The notes beneath the pieces were generated by a model. That model had not been told where the DNA came from. It worked only from the letters and a program-made list of their open reading frames with translations, and ran no database searches. A program made the translations under genes and the position numbers. A DNA stretch of 64,000 nt. Origin: Phycisphaerae bacterium. Its GTDB lineage: Bacteria > Planctomycetota > Phycisphaerae > UBA1845. Positions 18,376 to 28,500 of this stretch are shown here, piece after piece. Location of the stretch: positions 62,001 through 126,000 of the forward strand of contig JAJVHU010000013.1 in the NCBI GenBank assembly GCA_022072505.1. The letters run 5' to 3'. The stretch's first letter is position 1; every line of letters begins with the position of its first letter.

Positions 18376-18403
18376 TTGACAGGGCGTCGTGGGGCTTTAT
18401 AAT
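18376..18403 (+). promoter_or_regulatory. Near-consensus sigma-70 promoter for the nusA operon
   Basis: TTGACA-N16-TATAAT. Confidence 0.75.
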
Positions 18404-18697
18404 CCAGCTTGCCGGAATGTGGGGTTCCGACCGATAGAAGTGCGGTCGGGTTGGATTATTGGACGCGGCGTCGGCGGGTTGGGTCGGCATGCGGTGATCG
18501 CGTGCGCCGAGCCGGGGCGCGGGGCGTGCAGGGCAGGAACATGTACGCGACGTGTGTGGGATGTGGAGTGGTTAACCGTGCGAGTTGATCGTTCGGATCT
18601 TCGCGCGTGGTTTTGCGCCGGTCGGGTTCCACACCAGGAACGGGGGGAAGGCACCATGTAGGCTGCGCCGGGACATGGTGAGAGCGGTCGCGTTCAA

Positions 18698-18736
18698 GTG
18701 GGCCTGCGGCGACGCCGCCCACTTTTTTTGTTTTTT
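18698..18736 (+). terminator. Intrinsic terminator/attenuator in nusA leader
   Basis: GTGGGC...GCCCAC stem followed by TTTTTTTGTTTTTT, 32 nt before the nusA ATG. Confidence 0.7.
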
Positions 18737-18768
18737 GGCGGTCGACGGAGTCGGCCGGTGGGATCGAC

Positions 18769-20172
18769 ATGAGTTCAGACCTGCTGCACATGGTGGATGC
18801 GATCAGCCGGGAGAAGAACATCGATAAAGAGAACATCTTTATCGACATCGAGACGGGGATTGCGTCGGCGATGCGCCGGGCCTACGGCGAGGCGCAGGAG
18901 ATCGTCGTGAAGATCCAGCGCGGGTCGGGGAAGATCGAGGCGACGCTGGACGGTCGTCCGGTTTCGATGGTTGAGCTGGGGCGGATCGCGGCGCAGACGT
19001 TCAAGCAGGTGATGATCCAGAAGCTGCGCGAGGATGAGCGCAGCTCGTTGTTCGACGAGTATTCGAAGCGGGTGGGGACGCTGATCACGGGGGTGGCGTC
19101 GCGGATGGAGGGGGGGACGCTGGTGGTGAACCTCGGGCGCGGGGAGGCGATCATCCCGCGCAGCGAGCAGCTCCCCGGCGAGACGCATCATCCGGGCGAC
19201 CGGGTGCGGGCGATGATCCTCGACGTGCGCGAGTCGGCGAGCCAGATCCGCATCGTGCTGTCGCGGACGCATCCGGATTTCATCAAACGTTTGTTCGAGG
19301 CGGAGGTTCCCGAGGTGGCGGAGCGGATCATTGAGATCCGGGCGCTGGCGCGGGAGCCGGGGTACCGGACGAAAGTGGCGGTGTCGTCGATCGACATGAA
19401 GGTGGACGCGGTCGGGGCGTGCGTGGGGGTGCGCGGGAGCCGGATCAAGAACATCGTCGAGGAGATCAACAACGAGAAGATCGACATCGTGCGGTGGAAC
19501 GAGTCGTCGCAGATTCTGATTACGAACGCGCTGAAGCCCGCGGAGATCAAGGAGGTTTTCCTGTGCTTTGAGCTGGGTCACGCGGTGGTGGTGGTGGCGG
19601 ACGACCAGTTGTCGCTGGCGATCGGGAAGCGCGGGCAAAACGTGCGGCTGGCGTCGCGGCTGACGGGGTGGGACATCGACATTCTGACGCCGGCGGAATA
19701 CGACCGGTCGCTGGATCTGATGGAGAGCACGTTGCGGGCGGTCGCGGGGGTGGACGACGTGCTGCTGGATAAGATTCTGGCGATCGGAATCATCTCGGTC
19801 GGGGATTTGGCGCTGGTGGGCGCGGATCCGCTGGTGCAGGAGTTGGAAGTTCCGCAGGATCTGGCGGAGCGGATCGTGGCGGCGGCTGAGGAGGCGGCGA
19901 AGCGGGCGGCGGTGACGGAGGCGGCGCGTCTGGCGTCGCAGGACGGCGCGGTCGCGGCGGAGGCGGTCGCGGCGGCGGCGGCATCCGGGGATATCGACGG
20001 TTCCCTGCTGGGGGAGGCGATCAGCGACGGCCGATCCGGTCTTTCCGCGGGCGGGGGGCTGGGCGGGGTGGACCGCGAGGAGGTTCCGGAAGGGACGACG
20101 ACCGACGGCGCGCCGGCGGCGAGCGGCGCCGCGGAAGAGTCCCCTGAGGGACAGAACGTGCGCATCGAGTAA
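18769..20172 (+). CDS. nusA: Transcription termination/antitermination factor NusA
   Basis: ENIFIDIETGIASAMRRAYG, DAVGACVGVRGSRIKNIVEEINNEKIDIVRW, LAIGKRGQNVRLASRLTGWDIDI. Confidence 0.95.
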   Translation: MSSDLLHMVDAISREKNIDKENIFIDIETGIASAMRRAYGEAQEIVVKIQRGSGKIEATLDGRPVSMVELGRIAAQTFKQVMIQKLREDERSSLFDEYSKRVGTLITGVASRMEGGTLVVNLGRGEAIIPRSEQLPGETHHPGDRVRAMILDVRESASQIRIVLSRTHPDFIKRLFEAEVPEVAERIIEIRALAREPGYRTKVAVSSIDMKVDAVGACVGVRGSRIKNIVEEINNEKIDIVRWNESSQILITNALKPAEIKEVFLCFELGHAVVVVADDQLSLAIGKRGQNVRLASRLTGWDIDILTPAEYDRSLDLMESTLRAVAGVDDVLLDKILAIGIISVGDLALVGADPLVQELEVPQDLAERIVAAAEEAAKRAAVTEAARLASQDGAVAAEAVAAAAASGDIDGSLLGEAISDGRSGLSAGGGLGGVDREEVPEGTTTDGAPAASGAAEESPEGQNVRIE

Positions 20173-20237
20173 CAATGAGGACGGTTCGGGGGACGTAGAA
20201 CCGGTCGCGGCAAGGGGAGGCAGCTTTTTTGGAGAAG

Positions 20238-23024
20238 ATGCGGGTACACATCCTGGCGAACGAACTTTCCGTGACCAGCAAGGCCATCCTCGAGAAATGC
20301 CGGGCGGAGGGGCTGGGCGACGTGGTGAAGAACCACATGTCGACGCTCAGCGCCGGTCTGGAGGCGACGATCCGGGAGTGGTTTTCCGGAGCGCACAGCG
20401 ACACGGCGGTGGAGACGGCGGAGCAGATCGACCTGAACAAGGTGCGGGTGCGTCGTCGGAGGCGGAAGGAGGAGTCCGAAGGGGACGGCGGCGGGGTGGC
20501 GGTCGGCGTTGAGGAGGAGACGGTCGAGGCACCGGGCGAGGCGGATGAGGTTGATCTGCCGGCCGTGGAATCTCCGGTGATCCCGGCGGCGGCGGAGTCG
20601 GCGCCTGTCGCGGAAGTTGCGGTTCCGGCGTCGGCATTGCCTCCCGCGCGGACCGTGGAGGAGCATTCCGCGCCGAGGTCGGCGTTGGAGCCGGCGGCGG
20701 CGGTTGCCGAGGAATCGCCCCCGGTCATCCCCGCGGAATCGTCGGAATCGTCGCGTCCGGTCGTTGTTCCTGCTCCGCCGGTTGCCCCTGCTCCGGCGGT
20801 TGCGCCGCCTGAGGCGCCGTCGAAGGCGGAGCCCGCACCGGGCGCAGGTCGCGCGGCGGCTGAGTCGCCGAAGCCGGTGACGCCGATCGGACCGCAGAAC
20901 GTGCCTGCGCCGGCGCGGATCACGGGGCCTCGGGTCGTGCGTTACGAGGCGCCGGAGCGTGAGGCGTATACGCCTCGGCCGCGGTCCGCGCCGCCCGGTC
21001 GAGACGCGGGAACCGCACCCGCGGATCCGAGTCGACCGCGACCGGCGCGACGGACGGACCGCGCGGAGGAAGCGGCGCGAGTCCGGCAGAACGCGCGTCG
21101 ATCGACGCGGGTGGACTCGTCGACGAGCGAGAAGCTTCAGGAGTGGCGTGACCAGGATCTTGCGGAGCGGCGCGAGCGGCTTCGGGTGGCGACGGGCCGG
21201 AAGATTCATCGTCGCCGGGGCGAGGACGAGAACCGGCCGACGGCGGGCGGACCGAAACTGACGGCGAAGCTGCACGAGCCCGCGACGGTCCGTGACTTCT
21301 GCGCGGCGACGGGGATCAATCAGATTCTGGTGTGCAAGACGCTGCTCCAGAAGCTGGAGATTCTTGCGAACATCAACACGACGCTGACCGCGGAGACCGC
21401 GCAACTTCTGGGTCTGGAGTTCGGTCTGGAGGTCGAAGTGATGCCGGCGAAGACGTCGCTGGATGTGCTGGAGGAGGAGTTCGCGGCGCGACCGCGTCCG
21501 AACCCGGCGCCGCGGCCTCCGGTGGTGACGATCATGGGTCACGTGGACCACGGGAAGACGAGCCTCCTGGACCGGATTCGGCGTGCGCGGGTGGTGGACG
21601 TGGAAGACGGAGGCATCACGCAGCACATCGGGTCTTATCACTTTGAGCGTGACCACGTGAAGGTGACCTTCCTGGACACGCCGGGCCACGCGGCGTTCAC
21701 GTCGATGCGTGAGCGCGGGGCGAACCTGACGGATCTCGTGGTGCTGGTGGTGGCGGCGAACGACGGGGTGATGCCTCAGACGCTGGAGGCGCTGAACCAC
21801 GCGAAGGCGGCGGAAGTTCCGATCCTGGTGGCGCTGAACAAGATCGACATGGGGCGGGACAACGTGCTGCGGATTTACGGTCAACTGGCGGAGCACGGTC
21901 TTTCGCCGGTGGCGTGGGGCGGCGAGACGGAAGTGGTGGAGACGTCGGCGACGACGGGGGAGGGGATCGACCGCCTGCTGGAGACGATCATGACGATGGC
22001 GGAACTGATGGATCTGAAGGCGGATCCGACGGTTCCGGCAGCGGGGACGGTGGTGGAGGCGGAGACGAAGCCGGGCGTCGGGGCGGTGGTTCGGACGCTG
22101 GTGCAGGAGGGGACGCTGAAGGTCGGCGACGTGGTGTTGTGCGGGACGGCGAGCGGGAAAGTCCGGGCGCTGATGAACGACGTGGGGAAGAAGGTCGCGG
22201 CGGTCGGACCGGGCCTGCCGGTGGAGATCTGGGGTCTGGACGAAGCCCCGCAGGCGGGGGACCGGTTGTACCGTCTGGATTCGGCGGCGCGGGCGAAGCA
22301 GATCGCGGAGGAAGTGCGTCAGACGCGGATCCGGGAAGCGCGGACGAGCATCCGGAAGGCGCGTTCGCTGGCGGAGATCTTCGCGCGGCGTGACGCGGAG
22401 GAGGTTCCGGAGCTGAACGTCATTCTTCGGGCGGACGTTCAGGGAAGCGTGGACGCGCTGCACCACCTGCTGGGCGAGCTACCGACGGAGAAGGTGAAGC
22501 TGTCGATCCGTCACTCGGGCATCGGCGCGGTGACGGAGAACGACGTTCTGCTGGCGGCGGCGTCGGACGCGGTGATCATCGGGTTCCGGGTGGAGCCGAC
22601 GGCGGGCGCGAAGCGGCTGATCGACGAGAAAGGGGTGGACGTCCGGACGCACCGGGTGATTTACGAGGTGGGGGACGAGATCCGGCGTGCGATGGAGGGG
22701 CTGCTGACGCCGGAGGAGCACCTGGAGTCGCGGGGCACGGTGGAGGTCCGCAACCTGTTCCGGATTACGAAGGTGGGTCTGGTGGCGGGGTGCTACGTGA
22801 CGAGCGGGGTGGTGGCGCGGAATCACCGGATCAAGGTGGTGCGGGACGGGGTGGTGATCCGCGAGGGGTGTCCGATCGAGTCGCTGAAGCACTTCAAAGA
22901 TGACGTCAAGGAGGTCCGGGCGGGCAAGGAATGCGGGTTGATGTTGGAGGGATTCACGGACCTTCACGTGGGGGACATCCTCGAGACGTTCGATCTCGTG
23001 CAGGTTGCGCAGACCCTCACGTAA
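20238..23024 (+). CDS. infB: Translation initiation factor IF-2
   Basis: N-terminal IF-2N, low-complexity Pro/Ala region, [36 protein letters not shown]. Confidence 0.95.
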   Translation: MRVHILANELSVTSKAILEKCRAEGLGDVVKNHMSTLSAGLEATIREWFSGAHSDTAVETAEQIDLNKVRVRRRRRKEESEGDGGGVAVGVEEETVEAPGEADEVDLPAVESPVIPAAAESAPVAEVAVPASALPPARTVEEHSAPRSALEPAAAVAEESPPVIPAESSESSRPVVVPAPPVAPAPAVAPPEAPSKAEPAPGAGRAAAESPKPVTPIGPQNVPAPARITGPRVVRYEAPEREAYTPRPRSAPPGRDAGTAPADPSRPRPARRTDRAEEAARVRQNARRSTRVDSSTSEKLQEWRDQDLAERRERLRVATGRKIHRRRGEDENRPTAGGPKLTAKLHEPATVRDFCAATGINQILVCKTLLQKLEILANINTTLTAETAQLLGLEFGLEVEVMPAKTSLDVLEEEFAARPRPNPAPRPPVVTIMGHVDHGKTSLLDRIRRARVVDVEDGGITQHIGSYHFERDHVKVTFLDTPGHAAFTSMRERGANLTDLVVLVVAANDGVMPQTLEALNHAKAAEVPILVALNKIDMGRDNVLRIYGQLAEHGLSPVAWGGETEVVETSATTGEGIDRLLETIMTMAELMDLKADPTVPAAGTVVEAETKPGVGAVVRTLVQEGTLKVGDVVLCGTASGKVRALMNDVGKKVAAVGPGLPVEIWGLDEAPQAGDRLYRLDSAARAKQIAEEVRQTRIREARTSIRKARSLAEIFARRDAEEVPELNVILRADVQGSVDALHHLLGELPTEKVKLSIRHSGIGAVTENDVLLAAASDAVIIGFRVEPTAGAKRLIDEKGVDVRTHRVIYEVGDEIRRAMEGLLTPEEHLESRGTVEVRNLFRITKVGLVAGCYVTSGVVARNHRIKVVRDGVVIREGCPIESLKHFKDDVKEVRAGKECGLMLEGFTDLHVGDILETFDLVQVAQTLT

Positions 23025-23042
23025 CCGGGAGCTGCGTCGGAA

Positions 23043-24164
23043 ATGATCGAGTTCAAATCCCCCTGCGGTCATACGGTGCGTGCCCGGGATGAGGATGCGG
23101 GCCGCGACGTCAAGTGCAACTACTGCGGCAAGGAGGTTCGCGTCCCGTCGGATCGCGCTGATGACCTGGACTTCCTGATGTCGGAGGTTGGCGCGGCGTC
23201 CGCCCCGGCTTCCCCGGCGCGGAAGGCGCGGGGCGGCGGTCCTTTTTCGGGGGGTCGTCGCACGGCGGAATCCGGTCCGCGCGACATTATTTTGAAACTG
23301 ACCTACGCGGCGGCGGCGATCACGGCGGTGGTGATCGTGACTCGGAATTACGTGCTTCCGGCGCTGGCGCCCGGGGAAGCGCCGGAGGAGGCGTCGGCGG
23401 CGCATCAGCCGCCCCCGGAACCGAGGCCTCGGCGGGCGACTTTCGGGCTGACCGACCTGAGCGGCGAGGGTGGATTGTACGTCTCGGCGATTCCGCCCGG
23501 GGCGGACATCTACATCGTGGAGGAGAAATCCTGGACGATGGGTCAGCGGATCGTGGCGGCGTCGGGATCGAAGCGGGTGGGGTCGGGGGAGACGTTCTGC
23601 GGGACGGAGGGCGTCTTCATCGTTGAGGCGGTGCTGCCGTGGAACGACAAGAGCCTGAAGGCGTACCCGGATTACAACTCGACGTTCCGGCGGGCGCTGG
23701 AGTCGGCTGAGAAAGGCGAGGCGAGCAACGCGCTGGCGCGCCAGTACTTCCTGCCGGACGGAGCGACGTCGGTGTTCGTCACGAAAGAGACGGATCAGAC
23801 GTACGTGGTGCGTCAGTACAAGGTTCAATTGCGGAAGGACGGGTGGGAGTCTGTGACGGCGTTCTTCGTGCCGGCGAGCCTGAAGGTCGGCGATCTGGTG
23901 ACGCGCTATCTTCCGTCGGAGTTGCGGTTCGGATTCGATGAGGAGCACGTGCGCGGGGAGCTGGAGTACTACGGCGTGCCCCTGCACGACCGCACGTACG
24001 TGATGGACGCGCTGACGCGGATCGGGGCGGTGCCTTACGACACGTCGGGCGGAAGCGGCGAGACCGCGACCCGCGTGGTGCGGATGTTCCGGATCGACGC
24101 GGGGACGGGGCAGTTCCGGACACAGGTTCTCAGCAGCGGCGGGGGATCGTCGGGGGGACACTAG
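23043..24164 (+). CDS. Hypothetical zinc-ribbon protein with one TM segment
   Basis: FKSPCGHTVRARDEDAGRDVKCNYCGKEVRVP N-terminal ribbon; TM at about residues 80-105. Confidence 0.6.
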   Translation: MIEFKSPCGHTVRARDEDAGRDVKCNYCGKEVRVPSDRADDLDFLMSEVGAASAPASPARKARGGGPFSGGRRTAESGPRDIILKLTYAAAAITAVVIVTRNYVLPALAPGEAPEEASAAHQPPPEPRPRRATFGLTDLSGEGGLYVSAIPPGADIYIVEEKSWTMGQRIVAASGSKRVGSGETFCGTEGVFIVEAVLPWNDKSLKAYPDYNSTFRRALESAEKGEASNALARQYFLPDGATSVFVTKETDQTYVVRQYKVQLRKDGWESVTAFFVPASLKVGDLVTRYLPSELRFGFDEEHVRGELEYYGVPLHDRTYVMDALTRIGAVPYDTSGGSGETATRVVRMFRIDAGTGQFRTQVLSSGGGSSGGH

Positions 24165-24223
24165 CGTGGCGCGCTGCAAAGTGCTCGCGTTTGAACCGGA
24201 GCGCGGAGTTTTGCGGGGTACGA

Positions 24224-24283
24224 GCGGACCGGAGGTTCGCGGTTCGGAGTTGTGTGCGGAGCGGAGGTTCGCGCGGTTCGGAG
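24224..24283. repeat. GC-rich dispersed repeat, copy A
   Basis: GCGGACCGGAGGTTCGCG...GTGCGGAGCGGAGGTTCGCGCG; related to copy B at about 49939-50010. Confidence 0.5.
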
Positions 24284-24341
24284 GCGACGATGAACTTGCA
24301 ACGGAGGCATCGAGGGGGTTGCGCTTGACGGTGGAGGGCGG

Positions 24342-24773
24342 GTGAATCCGTATCGACGTGAAAAGATGGCGAGCACGATCCGGACGGTGCTGGCGGGGGC
24401 GATCGGACAGCTCAATGATCCGCGGATTGAACCGCTGACGTCGGTGACGCGGGTGGAGGTGAGCGCGGACCTTCTTGCGGCGCGAGTCTACGTGGTGGTC
24501 CACGGATCGCGCGGGACGGTGACGCGGACGCTGGCGGGGCTGCGCAGCGCGTCGGGGCATCTTCAACGGGTGCTGGCGTCCGAGCTTCAGGTGCGGCAGT
24601 GCCCTCGGGTGTCGTTCGAGTTGGACGAGGCGTTCGTGGAAGCGCAGGAGACGCTGCGTCTGATCGCATCAAATGAGGCCGGGGGAGAGGAAGGAGCGCC
24701 CGACAAGGCGGGCGGCGAGCTGATCGCGGGGGCGGAGGCGGACGATCCTTCAACGGAGGGTTCGAGCGCATGA
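24342..24773 (+). CDS. rbfA: Ribosome-binding factor A (GTG start)
   Basis: REKMASTIRTVLAGAIGQLNDPRIEPLTSVTRVEVSADLLAARVYV; position after infB. Confidence 0.88.
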   Translation: MNPYRREKMASTIRTVLAGAIGQLNDPRIEPLTSVTRVEVSADLLAARVYVVVHGSRGTVTRTLAGLRSASGHLQRVLASELQVRQCPRVSFELDEAFVEAQETLRLIASNEAGGEEGAPDKAGGELIAGAEADDPSTEGSSA

Positions 24774-25582
24774 AGAACGGCAGCGTCTACGCCGATCGGG
24801 TTCGGAAGGCGTATCTTCGGCTGGCGAAGACCCACCGGAAGCCTGACGCGGCGTCCCCGATGGATCCTCTGCGTCAGGCTGCGGCGGCGGTGCTGGGGCG
24901 GCATGACGGGTTGGGGGCGGGGACGGCGGCGCTGGATCGGATTTTCAAGCGGGTGGTGGACTGGAACGAGGTTCGGGTCTCGACGGCGGAGGAGCTTTCG
25001 ACGTGGGTGGGGGGATTGCTGAAGCATCCGCACGCGTCTTGTGAGGATCTGATCCGGATGCTCAACGGCGTGTTTCGGCGTGAGAACGCAATGAGCCTGG
25101 ACCGCCTGACGCAGGGGAAGGTGAAAGACGCCCGGAAGTATCTCGAGGGCCTTCCGGGGTTCGACGCTTATGTCACGGCGTCGGTGTTGCTGTGGAGCCT
25201 GGGCGCGCACGCGATTCCGGTGAACGACCGCCTGCTGGAGCGGATGCGGCGCGAGGGGTGGGTGTCGCCGGAGGCGGAGCGTGAGGAGGTTCAGGGATTC
25301 CTCGAGCGGCACGTGAAGGCTCAGGAGGCGCGGGCGTTCGCGCAGGTGATGGAGTCGGCCTCGCTTCAGCGCTTCGTGGGTCCGTCGCGGTCGAGTGTCG
25401 CGCCTGCGGCGAAGTCCGCGGTCAAACCTGCGGCGAAGACCGCGGTCAAGCCTGAGGCGAAGGCGGACGGGAAGCCTTCCTCGTCGTCGGCGCGTTCCGC
25501 GCCACGGATCGGTCGGGCTTCGAAGCCGAAGCCGGCAGGTGCAAGATCGAAGTCGTCGGTCCGGAACAAGGCACGCAAGTGA
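24770..25582 (+). CDS. Helix-hairpin-helix (endonuclease III-like) protein with Lys/Ala-rich C-terminal tail
   Basis: DPLRQAAAAVLGRHDG...ARKYLEGLPGFDAYVTASVLLWSLGAHAIPVNDRL; tail PAAKSAVKPAAKTAVKPEAK. Confidence 0.6.
   Translation: MKNGSVYADRVRKAYLRLAKTHRKPDAASPMDPLRQAAAAVLGRHDGLGAGTAALDRIFKRVVDWNEVRVSTAEELSTWVGGLLKHPHASCEDLIRMLNGVFRRENAMSLDRLTQGKVKDARKYLEGLPGFDAYVTASVLLWSLGAHAIPVNDRLLERMRREGWVSPEAEREEVQGFLERHVKAQEARAFAQVMESASLQRFVGPSRSSVAPAAKSAVKPAAKTAVKPEAKADGKPSSSSARSAPRIGRASKPKPAGARSKSSVRNKARK
25403..25474 (+). repeat. 24-nt x3 intragenic tandem repeat encoding PxAKxxxK
   Basis: CCTGCGGCGAAGTCCGCGGTCAAA / CCTGCGGCGAAGACCGCGGTCAAG / CCTGAGGCGAAGGCGGACGGGAAG. Confidence 0.85.
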
Positions 25583-28500
25583 CGTACAAGCAAGATACGG
25601 CCGGGCGATCGGATCGTTCAATCCGCCGGGCGTTGAGAGGGGCGGCGTCGGTGGATCGCGGCACGGGGATCGTTATTGCGGTGTTGGCGGCGGCGCTCCT
25701 GTTTGAGGGCGGATGCGCACGAAGCGGCGGACTGTCGCGCGGCGGACCGGCGGAGGGCGTCGATCGGCAGAAGGCGTACCTGACGCTTTCGGAAGTTCCT
25801 CCTCCTTTTTCGTTCCCCACGTTGTCGCCGGCGCGAGCTTTGTCGTCGCGGGCGGCGGAGTCCCTCGTCCGCTCGGACAAGTTGTCGAAACAACAGCGTT
25901 ACACGGAAGCCTTGCTCGAGCTTGAGCGCGGGCTGCGCTACGATCCGAAGCACCCGGCGCTGCTGGAGCGGCAGGCGGTGCTTCACGAACTGGCGGGCAA
26001 TTCGGAGCGTGCCTGCACGTCGGCTCGGCAGGCGCTGGAAGGCGACGCGGGACTGGGGTCGATGCACGGCATTCTGGGACGGGCGGCGCTGGGTCAGGGC
26101 CGGTTGGCGGAGGGGGTGGAGCACCTTCGGCTGGCGGTGCTGCTTGCGGCGCATCGCGGGGATCGCGCCGCGGCGTCGGATCGACATCTTCTGGCGGGCG
26201 CGCTGACTCAGCTCGGGTATCTGACGGCGGCGCTGGAGCAATATGACGCCTTGGCGCAGGACGCGGATGCGGAGGCGGTGTTGCGTGAGGATGACGTGGG
26301 CGTCAGCGGGCGTGCGGCGGAGATTCTTGAGCGCCTCGGGCGTCCGGATGAAGCGCTGAAGCGGCTGGAGGCGACGTCGAAGCGCGGGACGGCGACCTCG
26401 GCGGAGCGGGGGCGACATGTGCGGTTGCTTCTGAAGGCGGGTCGCGGCGAGGAGGCGCGGCGTCTTGCGTCGGGCTTGTCGCTCGAGGATCCGGGCACGC
26501 TTCCGCTGCTGGAGGAGCTTTATCAGAGCCTGGGTCATCCGGAAGGGGTGGTCGCGGATCTGCGGAACCGGCTTGCGGATCGTCCGACCGATGTTGCGGC
26601 GGCGACGGCGTTGGCGGAGATCTGCGCGCGTCAGGGGCGGATCGAATCCTGTTTTGACGTGTTGCGGGAGTTCGTGCTGCGCGTGCCCGAGGCGGGAGGC
26701 GTGCGTGACCGGTTGCTCTCGGCGCTGCTGACGGCTCGGCGTTACGAGGAGTCGGTAGCGCTTTGTTCTGCCGTGGCGGAGCGTGATCCGAGCTTGCTGG
26801 GGTTGTTGTCGGGCGCGTTCGAGTCGCTGGGCGCCGCGGGGATCGAGGGAGTGCTGGCGACGCGCCAGAAGCTGCGGTCGGCGGAGGCGTCGTATTTCCG
26901 GGCGGTGGCGGCGCTGGCGGGGGGGCGTCCTGCGACGGCGCGGGCGGAGCTCGCCGAACACGCTGGATTTGTCGAGGCGCATGCGGCGGCGCGGCGCGTG
27001 ATCGGGCGTGCGGCGCTTGCGGAATATCGGTGGACGGAGGCGCGTGAGGCGGCGAAGCGGCGGAATCCGGATGTCGCGGAGGACGGGGGGCTGGAGCGGA
27101 TCAGCGCCGAGGCCGCGCTGGGGCTGGATGATCTCGCGGCGGCTGAGCTTCATTTCAAGGCGGCGCTGCAGCTTGACCGTCGGGACGAGCAGGCGTTGCT
27201 GGGCCTGGCGCGGGTGTACGCGCGGACGGATCGTCGTCTTCAGTATGAGCAGCAGCTTCAGGCGGCGCTGGAGGTCAATGCGCTGAACGTGGAGGCGCGT
27301 GAGCTTCTGACGCTGGAGTATCTGCGGACGGGCCGGGTTGACGAGGTGGCGCGGCAGCTCAAGGAGTTCGACGCGATTGCTCCGGCGTCGTCGGCGTTGG
27401 CGCGATGCGTGGCGGAGGTTCAGCGGCGGCAGCAGGGCGACGTTGCGGGGTTTCGAAAAATCCTCGAGCAGGCGGCGGAGCGGAACGGGCCGGATGCGCG
27501 GACGCTTGTGCTGCTGGGGGACGCGTGCGCCGTCGCGGAGGACTACGCGGGGGCGCGATCGCGATATGAGGAGGCGCTGTCGCTGGACGGATCCAACGAG
27601 GAGGCGTTCCTGAGGCTGGTCGGGCTGGACGCGCTTGAGCTTGCGTTCGAGCGAGCGCTGGAGCGGATGCAGCCGTGGCTGGAGCGTTACCCGAACCGAC
27701 ATGCGTGGCGGCTGGAACGCGTGCAGGCGTTGACGGTAGTGCAGCGGTTCGAGGACGCGCTGTCGGCGGCGGAGACGGAGGAGGCGCGTGCGGATCTGGA
27801 CGTGCTGACGCGCGGCGCCTACCGGGAAAGGATTCTCGAACTGCTGGATCTGCTGCACCGGGATGAGGAGCGCCTGCGGCGGCTGGAGGGGTGGGCGTCA
27901 GGCGAGGCGGACGGGGGTCCGTGGACGCGGCGGCTGATCGAGGAACACCTGTCCGCGGACCGTGCAAGGGAGGCGGCGGAGCTGGCGCGTCGGGTGTTCG
28001 AGGCGACGGGGGACCGGTTGATCGGGGAGATGTACGTGAACGCGCTGGCGGCGGTCGGGGAGTCGGACGCCGCGCTGCGGATCGTTCTGGACTGGCTGGA
28101 GGAAGACCCGGCCAGCGACATGTATGCGATCGTTCTGGCGGGAAAGCTGAATCTTGTAGATCGTCCGGAGGATGCGCTGGAGGTTCTTCGGAATCTTCTG
28201 GAAGTCACGACGGAACGTGATCTGGTGCGGGAGCGGATCAGCAGCGTCCTGCGCCGGTCGGAGCGGCACGACGAGTACATCCGCTTCGTGGAGTCGTGGA
28301 TCGACGAGGTGACGGAGGCGGCGCGCGAGGCGGAGGGGCGACCGGGGGCGAGGCTCGAGCGGATTGAGGCGGTGGTGTCGTCGCGGCTGCACGAGCTTCA
28401 GGTGATGATCGTGCAGGAGCTTCTGCTGGCGAAGCGGTATTCGGACGCCGTGGCGCGGGTTCAATTGTTGCTGGAGGGGACGCTGGACGCGGGTCGGCAG

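Noticed and set aside
18249-18661. Short ORFs upstream of nusA (62-90 aa) as possible RimP or leader peptides
   Set aside because: No RimP motifs; most cover the promoter itself; treated as leader region.
18404-18697. Possible tRNA in the nusA leader (as metY in E. coli)
   Set aside because: No cloverleaf, T-loop GTTCRANYC or anticodon arm found by eye.
19578-22466. 962-aa minus-strand ORF
   Set aside because: Antisense to nusA/infB; Arg/His/Pro-rich artefact.
25618-27858. 746-aa minus-strand ORF
   Set aside because: Antisense to the TPR gene; Arg/Gln-rich with no domain signature.
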